Of a stretch of DNA of 33,363 bases, positions 15,353 through 24,083 are shown piece after piece (position 1 is the first letter of the stretch; every line of letters begins with the position of its first letter). The stretch is taken from positions 1-33,363 of the forward strand of contig JAGSHC010000045.1 of NCBI GenBank assembly GCA_023954745.1, written 5' to 3'. The notes below the pieces were generated by a model, which searched no databases, had not been told where the DNA came from, and worked only from the letters and a program-made list of their open reading frames with translations. The stretch is from Deltaproteobacteria bacterium. Its GTDB lineage: Bacteria > Myxococcota_A > UBA796 > UBA9615. The position numbers and the translations under genes were made by a program.

Positions 15353-15649
15353 ATGCTGAGAACGTCGCAGTACCAAATCGTGAAGGGGAGCGTGTCCGCG
15401 CTGACCTGGACTCACAACGGCGTCTTTCGCCGCGGGACCACGTTGAAGTGGCGCTCGTTCACCCTCGATCCCGGCATCGGGACTCCCTACGTATGGATGG
15501 TTGCAACCTGTCCGTCGTCGAACCGGCTGTTCATCCAGCCACCCCGTTTCCCCCAGCCCGAGGTACGGGACACGCTGCGCGAGGCTGTCGTGAAGTCGAC
15601 GAGCCGCGAGCACCTGGACTTCCGGTGGCCGGAAGAGACGGACGCGTAG
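15353..15649 (+). CDS. Hypothetical 98-residue basic protein
   Basis: ATG 15353 is preceded by AGGAG at six bases, and the frame has the usual GC-rich third positions. The product MLRTSQYQIVKGSVSALTWT... has no signal peptide or membrane segment. It mixes beta-like stretches (GTTLKWRSFTLDPG, PYVWMVATC) with one helix (EVRDTLREAVVKS). I do not recognise a family. The strong terminator 40 nt downstream suggests it ends a transcription unit. Confidence 0.65.
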   Translation: MLRTSQYQIVKGSVSALTWTHNGVFRRGTTLKWRSFTLDPGIGTPYVWMVATCPSSNRLFIQPPRFPQPEVRDTLREAVVKSTSREHLDFRWPEETDA

Positions 15650-15687
15650 GCGGTTCGGCTGCCCGCACGCCGGGCAATGAGATTCTC

Positions 15688-15719
15688 GAGGAGAGGAAGC
15701 CACATGGCTTCCTCTTCTT
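15688..15719 (+). terminator. Rho-independent terminator
   Basis: AGAGGAAGCC (15692-15701) and GGCTTCCTCT (15706-15715) form a perfect 10-bp stem with the loop ACAT. Flanking bases extend it to about 14 bp with wobble pairs. The 3' arm runs into TTCTT. It closes the transcription unit ending with the 98-residue gene. Confidence 0.85.
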
Positions 15720-15832
15720 GCTTGGGTCAGTTGAGACGCGCGAACCTCAACCCTGCGCAAACCTGAGCAAACCAATCGATACAGTAGTTGTGTGGACGTC
15801 CAAGGACGGACCGAAATGGAGGGGTTGAGCAC

Positions 15833-16687
15833 GTGTCGAGCGACGACTTCGAGGTGGAGTTCTGGGGAACGAGGGGATCGATTCCCTCGCCAGGGCCCGA
15901 CACCGCGCGCTTCGGGGGAAACACCTCCTGTGTCGAGGTTCGTGTGGGCGGTCAGCACATCATCTTCGACGCGGGCACCGGCATCCGCCCCCTGGGCACG
16001 TCGCTCCTCCTTCGCGGGGTGCGCGACCTGCACCTCTTGATGTCCCACTACCACTGGGACCACATCATGGGGCTGCCCTTCTTTCCTTGCCTCTTCGACT
16101 CCGACGTCAGCCTCGCCCTGTACGGGGAGCCTCGCGGCGAGGAGAGCGTGGAGCAGGTCCTGGCTGGGCAGATGGTGCCTCCCTACTTCCCGGTCCCCTG
16201 GGACGTGGTGCAGGCGAGCGTGAGTAGCCACAACGTACGGCCAGGCATGACGTTCACCATCGGAGAGGTCGTGGTGCACACCTGCCGGTTGAACCACCCT
16301 CAGGAGGCTCTGAGCTACCGGGTGGAGTACGACGGCCGTTCGGTGGTGTACGCCACGGACCTGGAGCATGGGACCGAGCTGGACGAGGCGTTCCGTGACT
16401 TCATCCGCGGCGCCGACATGCTGATCATGGACTGCAGCTTCCAGGACAGCGAGTACCCGAAGCACATCGGCTGGGGGCACTCCACCTGGGAGACCGGCGT
16501 GAGGTTCGCCGACGCGGCCGGCGTGGGTCAGCTCGTGATCTTCCACCACCTCCCGCAGCGGACCGACGCCGAAGTCGAGATCATCGAAGCGGCCGCGGCC
16601 CGTCTCCGTCCAGGCACCGTGGCTGCGGCGGAGGGGCTGGTGCTCCCGGTTCGTGGCGGGGCCCGCCAGCGGAAGACCGGGACCTGA
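15833..16687 (+). CDS. Metallo-beta-lactamase-fold hydrolase
   Basis: The 284-residue product carries the full two-metal signature: His72-x-His74-x-Asp76-His77 in SHYHWDH, His155 in LNHPQEA, Asp176 in YATDLEHG, and His239 in IFHHLP. The N-terminal FWGTRGSIPSPGPDTARFGG and the NTSCVEV strand are typical of the PhnP/RNase Z-like phosphodiesterase branch rather than of beta-lactamases. His216 in GWGHST resembles the general-acid His of that branch. The substrate is probably a phosphodiester or cyclic nucleotide, by family inference. GTG 15833 was chosen since the conserved start FEVEFWGTRG follows closely; GGAGG lies 10 nt upstream. The gene follows the terminator at 15688 and its stop codon abuts that of the convergent dehydrogenase gene (shared TGATCA). 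Confidence 0.9.
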   Translation: MSSDDFEVEFWGTRGSIPSPGPDTARFGGNTSCVEVRVGGQHIIFDAGTGIRPLGTSLLLRGVRDLHLLMSHYHWDHIMGLPFFPCLFDSDVSLALYGEPRGEESVEQVLAGQMVPPYFPVPWDVVQASVSSHNVRPGMTFTIGEVVVHTCRLNHPQEALSYRVEYDGRSVVYATDLEHGTELDEAFRDFIRGADMLIMDCSFQDSEYPKHIGWGHSTWETGVRFADAAGVGQLVIFHHLPQRTDAEVEIIEAAAARLRPGTVAAAEGLVLPVRGGARQRKTGT

Positions 16688-17695
16688 TCAGACCGCGCGG
16701 CGGTCCTCACCGTCCAGCGCGCGTCGCGCCAGCATCACGGCTTCGGTGAGCGTGTCGAGGGGCTCCCGCGGCGCGAACTCCAGCTCCTTGCGGGCGCGGG
16801 TGCTGTCGGCCCACCAGAAGTGCGACGCCATCTCCAGCTCCACGGGGCTTGCGGGCAGTCGGTCTTGCGCGATCTTCGGCAAGAACGAGAGCAGCCGTGC
16901 ACCGAACCGGGGGGCCTTGAGCCCGGGGCCCCGGACCCCTGCGGCCCGTCCGGCGCGGGCGTAGAAGTCGGCGAAGGTCCAGTTCGCACCGACGAGCAGA
17001 TAGCGCCGGTTGGGGTGTCCGTGGCCGAGGGCACGCACCACGGTGCGCGCGACGTCCCGCACATCCACGAAGGAGATGCCTCCGCCGGGCGCCACGGGCA
17101 GCTGACCGCGCAGGAGCGGCAGGAGGACGTCGTCCCCAGCCGATGGGCTGGAGCCAACGTCGAAGGGTGCTGGAGCCGTGGGCCCGAGGAGCAGGGAGGG
17201 GTTGAGCACCACGACGTCGAGCGTGTCGCTGCTCGCGGCCAGGGCAGACTGCTCGGCGAAGAGCTTCGCCCGGTAGTACGGCCAGCCCTTTGTGAAGGAC
17301 AGAGGCGAGGGCGCGGTCTCGTCGAGGGTCTCGTCGCGGTCGCTCACCGCGATGGTGCCGGAGCTGGAGAGCACGAGGAGGCGACGGACGCCCGCCTCCT
17401 GGGCGGCGGCGACAGTGTGTTCGGTGGCGCGCACATGTGCGTCGTACATGGCACCTGCATCGCGAGCCTCGTGACTTACGCTCCCTGCGGCGTGGACCAC
17501 AGCATCGAAGCCGGCGAAGTGCTCGGCGAGTCCGTCGGGCGCGAGCAGGTCGCTGCGCAGCACGGACACCGGCACGTCGCCGAGCCTCTCCGGCCGGCGG
17601 CACAGTCCCACGACCTCGTGGGCAGGGCTCTCGTGCAGTGCCGCGAGGAGGTGTCGCCCGAGAAAGCCCGAGGCTCCAGTGACGAGGACCTTCAT
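16688..17695 (-). CDS. NAD(P)-dependent epimerase/dehydratase-type reductase (last gene of elb-like operon)
   Basis: An extended short-chain dehydrogenase of 335 residues. The Rossmann motif is TGASGFLG (6-13), the acidic DLL strand is at 49-51, and the catalytic set is Ser110-Ser112 with Tyr140-x3-Lys144 in WPYYRAK. It resembles the dihydroflavonol reductase/3-beta-hydroxysteroid dehydrogenase branch. The start codon overlaps the stop of the megasynthase gene as TGATG (1 nt), so it is translationally coupled to it. In Myxococcus xanthus, as I recall, a dehydrogenase (ElbE) sits at the same place after ElbD, and a role in reducing or oxidising an ether-lipid intermediate is a reasonable inference. 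Substrate unknown. Confidence 0.9.
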   Translation of the reverse strand: MKVLVTGASGFLGRHLLAALHESPAHEVVGLCRRPERLGDVPVSVLRSDLLAPDGLAEHFAGFDAVVHAAGSVSHEARDAGAMYDAHVRATEHTVAAAQEAGVRRLLVLSSSGTIAVSDRDETLDETAPSPLSFTKGWPYYRAKLFAEQSALAASSDTLDVVVLNPSLLLGPTAPAPFDVGSSPSAGDDVLLPLLRGQLPVAPGGGISFVDVRDVARTVVRALGHGHPNRRYLLVGANWTFADFYARAGRAAGVRGPGLKAPRFGARLLSFLPKIAQDRLPASPVELEMASHFWWADSTRARKELEFAPREPLDTLTEAVMLARRALDGEDRRAV

Positions 17696-20600
17696 CAGGA
17701 GCCCTTCGCCCGGGCGTCGGTGTCGCCTTCGTCGGGGCCGAGCCGGAAGCAGCGCGCGAAGCTCATGAGGAGGTCGAGGTCGGACGTCTTGATGTTCCCG
17801 CCCATGAAGTCGGAGACGTCGGGCGCCCAGGCTTCACGGACCATACGGGTCCAGATCGTGGGGGACGTCTTCACGACGCAGTCGGCGGTCCCCTCCGGGC
17901 GGCCCTCACGCACCACGCACTCGGCGGCTCCGGGACTCACGCTCACTGTCCAGCGCCCGCGGTCTCCTCCCAGGGAGAAGTACCAGGTGGTCGCGTCCTC
18001 GACGCCATCGGGGGTGTAGCGAGTCGGGAGCTCGGCGAACAAAGAGACCAGAGGGTCCTCGAGCACTTCGCCCGGGAGCTCCCAGCTGGTCACCCGGTCG
18101 AGCATGAGCACGTCGCCCTTCGACAGGGCCTTCACGGCGGCGTGGAGGACCGAGGACACCACGCGGGACTCCTGCCCTCGGGTGCGCCCCTCGCCGGCCG
18201 CCAGGGCGCGGAGGCGGGCGTTGGAGAGGGGGGGCCCAATGCGGACGTGGATGGGGCGTCGTGGACGCGGGAGGAAGCCTCCCTTCGGCAGAACCCCGTG
18301 GGAGCCATCGATGTGCAGGGGCAGCACGTCGACCTCCGTCTCCAGGACGAGCTTGCCCACCAGCGGCTTGAAGTCCTTGAGCACGCCGTCCACCTGGCGG
18401 CCGCCCTCGGGGAACAGCGCCACGACGTGGCCTCCACGAATGGTGCCCACAGCCTCGCGTAGGCTCTGCCGGAAGCTGGTGCCCCGGTCGAACGGCTGGA
18501 GGTTCGTGAGCTGCTCGAAGTAGGCAACCCACAAGGAATTGCCTTCGAAGAAGTAGTCCTTGGCGGCGAGCCCGACCATGCCCTCGCCGTAGCTGCCCAG
18601 CGCGGTCTTCACCAGACCGAAGTCCAGGTGGGAGCAGTGGTTGCTCACCACAATGACGTTGCGGTTCTGCGGGATCAGCGCCTGCCCGCTCACGCTCACG
18701 TCCAGCGCCTGCTCGTAGATGGCTCGTTGGCCCCGGCGGAGCGCGACCTTGAGCGGGTTCACCAGCGGAGCCGGAATCGAGATGGGCACGCTCGTGTCGG
18801 CGTCCTCCTCGCGTCGTACAGGGACGAGGTCGGTGCGGTCGGCAGCCACGAGCACCTCGAGCTCCGCGACGGTGCCGCACCCAGCGAGGGCGTCGGACGC
18901 AGGCCGCCCGCCCGGGAGCTGGTCCAAGGCGGCCGCGAGCTCGACCCACATGAGGGAGTCGAAGCGCAGGTCCTCCACGAGGCGCGTCGAGCCGCTGACC
19001 TTGCTGATGGCCACCCCGGCGACTTGCGACACGGCGTGCCGCACGGCAGGGACCGCTTCACCGTCCTCGCCCCTCGGCACTGTGGCCGCGGACTCGATGA
19101 GGGCAAGGACCTCCCGCACCTCGCCCCGCTTCACCTTGCGGGTGGCCGTGCGAGGGAGCGGAGCGTCGACGAGGTGCACCACCGACGGGCGGGACCAGGC
19201 GGGGAGGCGTGCGGCGGCGTCCCGTAGAGCCTTCCGGGCGCGGGTGTGAGCGGCCTGGCGAGCCAGCTCGCTGTCGCTGTCCTCCGGCACGGCGAGGAGT
19301 CCGAGACGCTCACCCCCGGCGGGGTCCGGCAGTCCGACGAGCGAGAGCTCCGCCACGCCGGCGATGACCCCGAGGCGGCTCTCGACATCGTCGAGATGCA
19401 CGTTCTCGCCGGCTGAGGTCACGACGACGTCCTTCGCCCGGCCCACGAGGTTCAGACGACCGCGTCCGTCCAGGCGACCGAGGTCGCCCGTCCGCAGCCA
19501 GCCGTCCTCCGTCATCACGGCATCGGTGGCCTCCCGGTCGCGGAAGTAGCCCGCCATGATGTTGGGGCCCCGGGCCACCACCTCGCCCACCCCATCCCCA
19601 TCCGGGGCTTCGATGCGGAGCTCGACACCTGGGAGCGCCTGCCCCACGGATCCGGGCTTCGCGCCAGGACGCGCGGGGTCCACGGTGAGGACCGGCGCCG
19701 CTTCGGTGAGCCCGTACCCCTCGGCGAGGGGGAGGCCAAGCCCCGCGAAGAAGCGGTGCGTCGACTCGGGCAACGCTGCCCCGCCACTCACGAGCAGCCT
19801 CACGTTGCCACCCAGCTGCGCGTGCACGACGCCGAACAGCAAGCGACCCAGGTCGAGGCCTGTGGTGCGCCCGAGCATGCGGTTGAGCTCGAGACCCGCG
19901 TCGAACACCGTGGTGAACATCGCACCGCGCGCCTGAACCTGAGCCTGAATGCGGCGCTCCAGCAGCTGCCAAAGCGCCGGAACGCCGACCATCGCAGTGA
20001 TGCGGTCGTCGGCCAGGGAGCTCGACAGGGCGTCGGCCGTGAGCTCGTCGAGATAGGTCACCCGAGCCCCGCGAGAGAGCGGAAGGAGTAGCCCGCAGGT
20101 GAACTCGAAGGTGTGGTGCAGCGGCAGCACCGACAGCACTCGGTCCTCCTCCGTCAGCTTGAAGACGCGGGAGATGGAGGCGAGCATCGAGCAGAAGTTG
20201 GCGTGCGTGAGCATCACCCCCTTCGGTGTGCCCGTGGTGCCCGAGGTGAAGAGCACCGAGGCCACAGCAGAGCCATCGGGGCGCTGCCCCAGACGACCCT
20301 GCTCCACATGCCCGAGCCAGTCATCCCCGCGACTCACGCTCACGTGGTCGAGGGAGAGGATGGTCAGTGAACCGTTCGCAAAGGCCTTCTCGAGGGTCTC
20401 CACGGAGTCGTCATCCACGAGGGCAGCCGTGGGCTCCGCCGCCAGCGCGATGTTGCCGACCTCGTCGGACGCGAGGCCCGGGTCCACGGGGACGACCGTG
20501 GCACCCGCCGCGAGGATGCCGAAGTAGCCCGCGACCCAGCGGGGGCTGTTCCGCCCCGTGAGGATGACTCGGTCGCCGGCGCTCACGCCGCTCTCTACGA

Positions 20601-22434
20601 GCTGCACCGCGATGCTGCGCGCATGTTCCTGGAGGTCGAGGTAGCTGATCTGGGCGAAGCCATCGACGTGGCGAAGCTGGAGCGCGGGGGCGTGCCCGTG
20701 GCGCTCGGCGACTCCGTCGAGGAAGTCCACGAGGTTCTCGTAGGCGGCCAGCGGCGCCTTGGGCCGCGCCAGTCGGGCCTCGATGCGGGGCCAGACGAGC
20801 TTCTCCACGCCGGGCAGGTGCACCTCCATGAGGTAGTGCCGCCAGTCGATGGAGGTGGGGGTCCAGTCGAAGAGGGCCTGCTGCTCATCGGGCAGTCGCG
20901 CGTGGGCGTCACGCACGTTGCGACACACGAAGGTGTAGCTGTTGAGGGCCGTGAATGGCACGTACTGGTCGATGACCCGGAAGGTGCCAGCGGACGCCTT
21001 CGCCACCTCCTCGATGCCCTTGGCGGCGGGCTCGGCGAGCGCCGCGAGGGGGCCCAGCTTCGTCGACGCCTTGCGCAGCATCCCCGCGATACCGCGCAGG
21101 CGGTCGCGCGCTTGCGCCGGGCCCTTGTTGGCCCAGGTGTCCGCGCTCACGGGCACCGTCTCGTAGCGGGACTGGAGCCAACTCCAGAGCGGATTCTTGC
21201 CCGCCTTGCTCGAGTAGTGACGACGCTTGTAGAGCCCTGTGAGCTCGATGAGCCGCTCCATGGGCAGCGGGTTCACGTCCGAGCTACCCAGGTGATAGAC
21301 GGCGCGGTGGGTGCCCTCGATGAGCTCCCCGAGGGTGAGGACCATCCCGGCGGCGACCATGTCGACGGGGATGACGTCGAGCACAGAGTCCGGCGAGCTC
21401 GGCATGCCGGTCATGCCCTGCATGGACAGGTACATGATGGGCGCCGACGTGGTGATGCCTTCGTTCCATCCGGGGATCGGGAAGGACACCGAGGACTCGA
21501 TGACGGCGGGGCGAGCGATGCACCAGGTGAGGCCCGAGTTGGCGAGGATCTGCTCGCCGATGGACTTCGTGTAGGTGTAGGTGTTGGGCCAGCCCCAATG
21601 GTTCGCTCGCTCAGTACCGGCCCGGGCGAGCTCCTTCTCTTCGTACTTGCGACGCACCTTGGCGAGCTCACGGTCCAGGGGACCTCCGAGCTCCGGCTCG
21701 CCGCGCTCGCGCAGGGACTGCTTCGCCGAGTCGAGGAACGCCGACTGGCGGAAGGCATCGCTGGCGCGGTGACGCACGTGCTCCACCAGGTCCACGCACT
21801 CCCGGATCTCCTGCTCGGGGGACCAGTGGGATCCTTCGAGGTGCCCCGCCCGAGGGAAGGGGTGCTCCCGCGGGTCCACCTCGCCGATCCAGCCGGTGCG
21901 GTTGCCGGCCACGTAGGCCGTCGACGTGTGCAGTACCGGCACGTCGCCGAGGTCCTGAGCGAGCGCTACGAGGCTCTGCATGCCGAAGGCGTTGACGTCC
22001 AACGCCTCGTCCAGGGGGGGATTGAAGTCCACGACGCCCGACGCGTTGAGCAGCGCCGAGAGCTTGCCGCGCAACCGATGGCGGACGTCGGCGGGCACAC
22101 CGGCGAAGGGCCGGGACACGTCGCCGGGGATGGGGCGAATCTTGTCCCGAAGGAAGGCTTCGTACTCGGTGCCGGGGTGGGCTTCCCGCAGAGGGTCGAA
22201 CACCTGCGATGTCGCGATCTCCGCCCAGAACCGTGCCTCACTGTCGAGGCCGCCCTTGGGCCGGACCACCAGGTGGATCCTCGCGATGTTTGGCGCTCGA
22301 TGGAGCAGGAGAGAGAGGAACACCTTGCCCAGGAAGCCGGTGCCTCCGAGCACCAGAATCTCGGCGTCCTGGAGCTGTCCCAGCAGGTCCAGGGGACCGC
22401 GGGCGTCGACGATGCGGCGGGGAGGGGAGGGCAC
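17695..22434 (-). CDS. elbD: ElbD-like five-domain ether-lipid megasynthase (FAR-AMP ligase-ACP-PlsC-SCP2)
   Basis: A 1579-residue fusion. Residues 25-540 are a fatty acyl-CoA/ACP reductase: NAD(P) motif GGTGFLG (30-36) and catalytic Tyr286-x3-Lys290 in NTYTYTK. Residues 565-1115 are an acyl-adenylating ligase: LFTSGTTGTPKG (728-739), YGLTE (907-911), RTGDLG, and Lys1100 near the end. Residues 1120-1200 are an acyl carrier domain with phosphopantetheine Ser1160 in RFDSLMWVEL. Residues 1225-1440 are a PlsC acyltransferase: His1266-x4-Asp1271 in SNHCSHLDF and FPEGGR (1341-1346). Residues 1465-1560 resemble an SCP2 sterol-carrier domain. The first four domains match the ElbD enzyme of M. xanthus, which activates, reduces and transfers acyl chains to make alkyl ether lipids. 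It starts at GTG 22434, overlapping the previous stop as TAGTG, and overlaps the next gene by 1 nt. All catalytic residues I looked for are present. Confidence 0.92.
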   Translation of the reverse strand: MPSPPRRIVDARGPLDLLGQLQDAEILVLGGTGFLGKVFLSLLLHRAPNIARIHLVVRPKGGLDSEARFWAEIATSQVFDPLREAHPGTEYEAFLRDKIRPIPGDVSRPFAGVPADVRHRLRGKLSALLNASGVVDFNPPLDEALDVNAFGMQSLVALAQDLGDVPVLHTSTAYVAGNRTGWIGEVDPREHPFPRAGHLEGSHWSPEQEIRECVDLVEHVRHRASDAFRQSAFLDSAKQSLRERGEPELGGPLDRELAKVRRKYEEKELARAGTERANHWGWPNTYTYTKSIGEQILANSGLTWCIARPAVIESSVSFPIPGWNEGITTSAPIMYLSMQGMTGMPSSPDSVLDVIPVDMVAAGMVLTLGELIEGTHRAVYHLGSSDVNPLPMERLIELTGLYKRRHYSSKAGKNPLWSWLQSRYETVPVSADTWANKGPAQARDRLRGIAGMLRKASTKLGPLAALAEPAAKGIEEVAKASAGTFRVIDQYVPFTALNSYTFVCRNVRDAHARLPDEQQALFDWTPTSIDWRHYLMEVHLPGVEKLVWPRIEARLARPKAPLAAYENLVDFLDGVAERHGHAPALQLRHVDGFAQISYLDLQEHARSIAVQLVESGVSAGDRVILTGRNSPRWVAGYFGILAAGATVVPVDPGLASDEVGNIALAAEPTAALVDDDSVETLEKAFANGSLTILSLDHVSVSRGDDWLGHVEQGRLGQRPDGSAVASVLFTSGTTGTPKGVMLTHANFCSMLASISRVFKLTEEDRVLSVLPLHHTFEFTCGLLLPLSRGARVTYLDELTADALSSSLADDRITAMVGVPALWQLLERRIQAQVQARGAMFTTVFDAGLELNRMLGRTTGLDLGRLLFGVVHAQLGGNVRLLVSGGAALPESTHRFFAGLGLPLAEGYGLTEAAPVLTVDPARPGAKPGSVGQALPGVELRIEAPDGDGVGEVVARGPNIMAGYFRDREATDAVMTEDGWLRTGDLGRLDGRGRLNLVGRAKDVVVTSAGENVHLDDVESRLGVIAGVAELSLVGLPDPAGGERLGLLAVPEDSDSELARQAAHTRARKALRDAAARLPAWSRPSVVHLVDAPLPRTATRKVKRGEVREVLALIESAATVPRGEDGEAVPAVRHAVSQVAGVAISKVSGSTRLVEDLRFDSLMWVELAAALDQLPGGRPASDALAGCGTVAELEVLVAADRTDLVPVRREEDADTSVPISIPAPLVNPLKVALRRGQRAIYEQALDVSVSGQALIPQNRNVIVVSNHCSHLDFGLVKTALGSYGEGMVGLAAKDYFFEGNSLWVAYFEQLTNLQPFDRGTSFRQSLREAVGTIRGGHVVALFPEGGRQVDGVLKDFKPLVGKLVLETEVDVLPLHIDGSHGVLPKGGFLPRPRRPIHVRIGPPLSNARLRALAAGEGRTRGQESRVVSSVLHAAVKALSKGDVLMLDRVTSWELPGEVLEDPLVSLFAELPTRYTPDGVEDATTWYFSLGGDRGRWTVSVSPGAAECVVREGRPEGTADCVVKTSPTIWTRMVREAWAPDVSDFMGGNIKTSDLDLLMSFARCFRLGPDEGDTDARAKGS

Positions 22435-24083
22435 TAGGCGCCGCCCGGCAGGAGTCGTAGCCCCCGTGATGCCTCGTCGTCCTCATCCAGGGGATTCACG
22501 TCCGCCATGAGCATCGGGCAGATGTGCAAGCACGTCAGGGAGGGGTCCGGGGGCGCTGTCTCCCGGGCCATCTGCAGCGCCTCGGCGAAGGTGCTGGCCG
22601 TCTCGTAGCCGAGCAACGACGGGATGTACTCGTTGTCCGCGCCCACGATGATCACGCGACCGATGTGCTGGCGCCCGTTCTCGCCCCAGTACCACATGAA
22701 GAAGGGGTGGGCGGGGTGGTAGGCGTTGCCGGTGCGGTACAGCTGCACGTAGGCAGGGTTGCTCGCGAAGTCGCGCTCGTACTTCTTGTGCAGCTCCATG
22801 GCGTCCCGCGTCTTCGGGAGCAGCTTGTGCACGAACTCGACGTACGACAGGTGCTGGTCCCGGTCGAACTGGTCGGTGCAGGGGTGGAACGCGATGACGG
22901 TGCCGCCCTTCTTCACCAGGGGTGCGCCGCGATACAGGTTGAAGAGGTAGCCCTCGATGAGCACCGACACGAGCAACGGGTTGAGGAACGCGTTGACGTT
23001 GTAGGGCGAGATGTAGGGGACGCCCGTGACGACGATGTCCGCCTGGCCATCGATGGGCACCGCGTACTGCTCGAAGCAGGCCTGCAGCGTCTTCTTGTGC
23101 GCCGCTTCGGTCTCACCGGCGAACACCCCGGTGACGCCATAGGGCGCGGGCACCTTCTCGAAGACTGCTTGCCGCGCCTTCTGGGGCAGGGCGTCCAGCG
23201 TGCGAACCAACGCCTTGGCGGCGAGCTCCTCCCGCGGGCTCCAGTCGTCCTCGTTCTTGGACAGGAAGTTCAGCTCGTTGCCGAACATCCGGTTGTTCAC
23301 CGTGGTCTCGATGGTGAACACGTCCAGGTGCTGGTTGAGCAGGCGGCCCATGCGGACGACGCGGTGGTTCAGCTCGCTCGCCTCGGGGTCCATGTAGCTG
23401 TCGGACGCGCGGATGGCGCCGGGTGTGTGGTGCGCCCGCAGCGAGCGGTACCCGCAGAGTCCCACGGCCGCGGACTTGTGGCCGCCGTCCATGGGCACGA
23501 AGTTGAGGTTCACGTAGATGAGCAGGTCCGACGTGGCGGCGCGGGTGCTGATCTCTACGACCTCGCCGGCGTCCGTGACGCCGATCTCCGTGAGCCCACC
23601 AGGCTTCTCGGCGTCGTGGTTGTACAGCCGGTCGGGCCAGTAGGTGGCGAACGTGCGCTCGCCCACCATGCGCTCGACCTCCTTGGCCGTCATGGGGCGG
23701 TGGAAGCACGTCGCGACGATGAGGTGCACGTCATCGACGCCGTAGTCCTTGAGCATCGGCAGCACGATGTCGAGGACGCGCTCGCGGATGTCGGGCCGCT
23801 GCATGGGGGGCAGGGGCAGCGAGATGTCGTCCAGCGCGATGGTGACCTTCATCCCGGGGCGCAGGCGCGCGTGCAGGGGCTCACCGCCCTCGGGGTGGTC
23901 AATGGCGTAGCGGATGGCGGCGTCGACGTCCGGGAGGCCCTTCATGGGCGGCTTCGGGTAGATGACGCGGCTGCCGACGGGCAGGTCCACCTCCACCAGC
24001 TTGCTGCCGCTGAAGAGAACGCGGGGCTTGCTGCGCCCGTGGATGGTGACGACGCACGGGTGCGGACTCTGGGAAGCGCTCAT
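22434..24083 (-). CDS. LarA-like (DUF2088) protein of the elb-like operon
   Basis: The 549-residue product starts at ATG 24083, overlapping the HAD gene as ATGA; in-frame sequence further upstream is antisense-like and rejected. Residues about 75-250 resemble the catalytic N-domain of nickel-dependent lactate racemase LarA: LDDISLPLP (84-92), VATCFHRP with His128, and DGGHKSAAVGLCGY with Lys203. His219 lies 16 residues after Lys203, as LarA His200 does after Lys184. The position expected for LarA His174 seems to be Leu/Asn in NLNF (192-195), from a by-eye alignment. It is therefore probably not a plain lactate racemase. A protein of this family lies next to elbD in M. xanthus as I recall (ElbC). 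The role in ether lipid synthesis is inferred from operon position. No Lar cofactor genes (LarB, LarC, LarE) are in the window. Confidence 0.85.
   Translation of the reverse strand: MSASQSPHPCVVTIHGRSKPRVLFSGSKLVEVDLPVGSRVIYPKPPMKGLPDVDAAIRYAIDHPEGGEPLHARLRPGMKVTIALDDISLPLPPMQRPDIRERVLDIVLPMLKDYGVDDVHLIVATCFHRPMTAKEVERMVGERTFATYWPDRLYNHDAEKPGGLTEIGVTDAGEVVEISTRAATSDLLIYVNLNFVPMDGGHKSAAVGLCGYRSLRAHHTPGAIRASDSYMDPEASELNHRVVRMGRLLNQHLDVFTIETTVNNRMFGNELNFLSKNEDDWSPREELAAKALVRTLDALPQKARQAVFEKVPAPYGVTGVFAGETEAAHKKTLQACFEQYAVPIDGQADIVVTGVPYISPYNVNAFLNPLLVSVLIEGYLFNLYRGAPLVKKGGTVIAFHPCTDQFDRDQHLSYVEFVHKLLPKTRDAMELHKKYERDFASNPAYVQLYRTGNAYHPAHPFFMWYWGENGRQHIGRVIIVGADNEYIPSLLGYETASTFAEALQMARETAPPDPSLTCLHICPMLMADVNPLDEDDEASRGLRLLPGGA

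Noticed and set aside
17452-17467. TGGCACC-TGCA-TCGCG sigma-54-like match
   Set aside because: It lies inside the dehydrogenase gene with no gene downstream on that strand.
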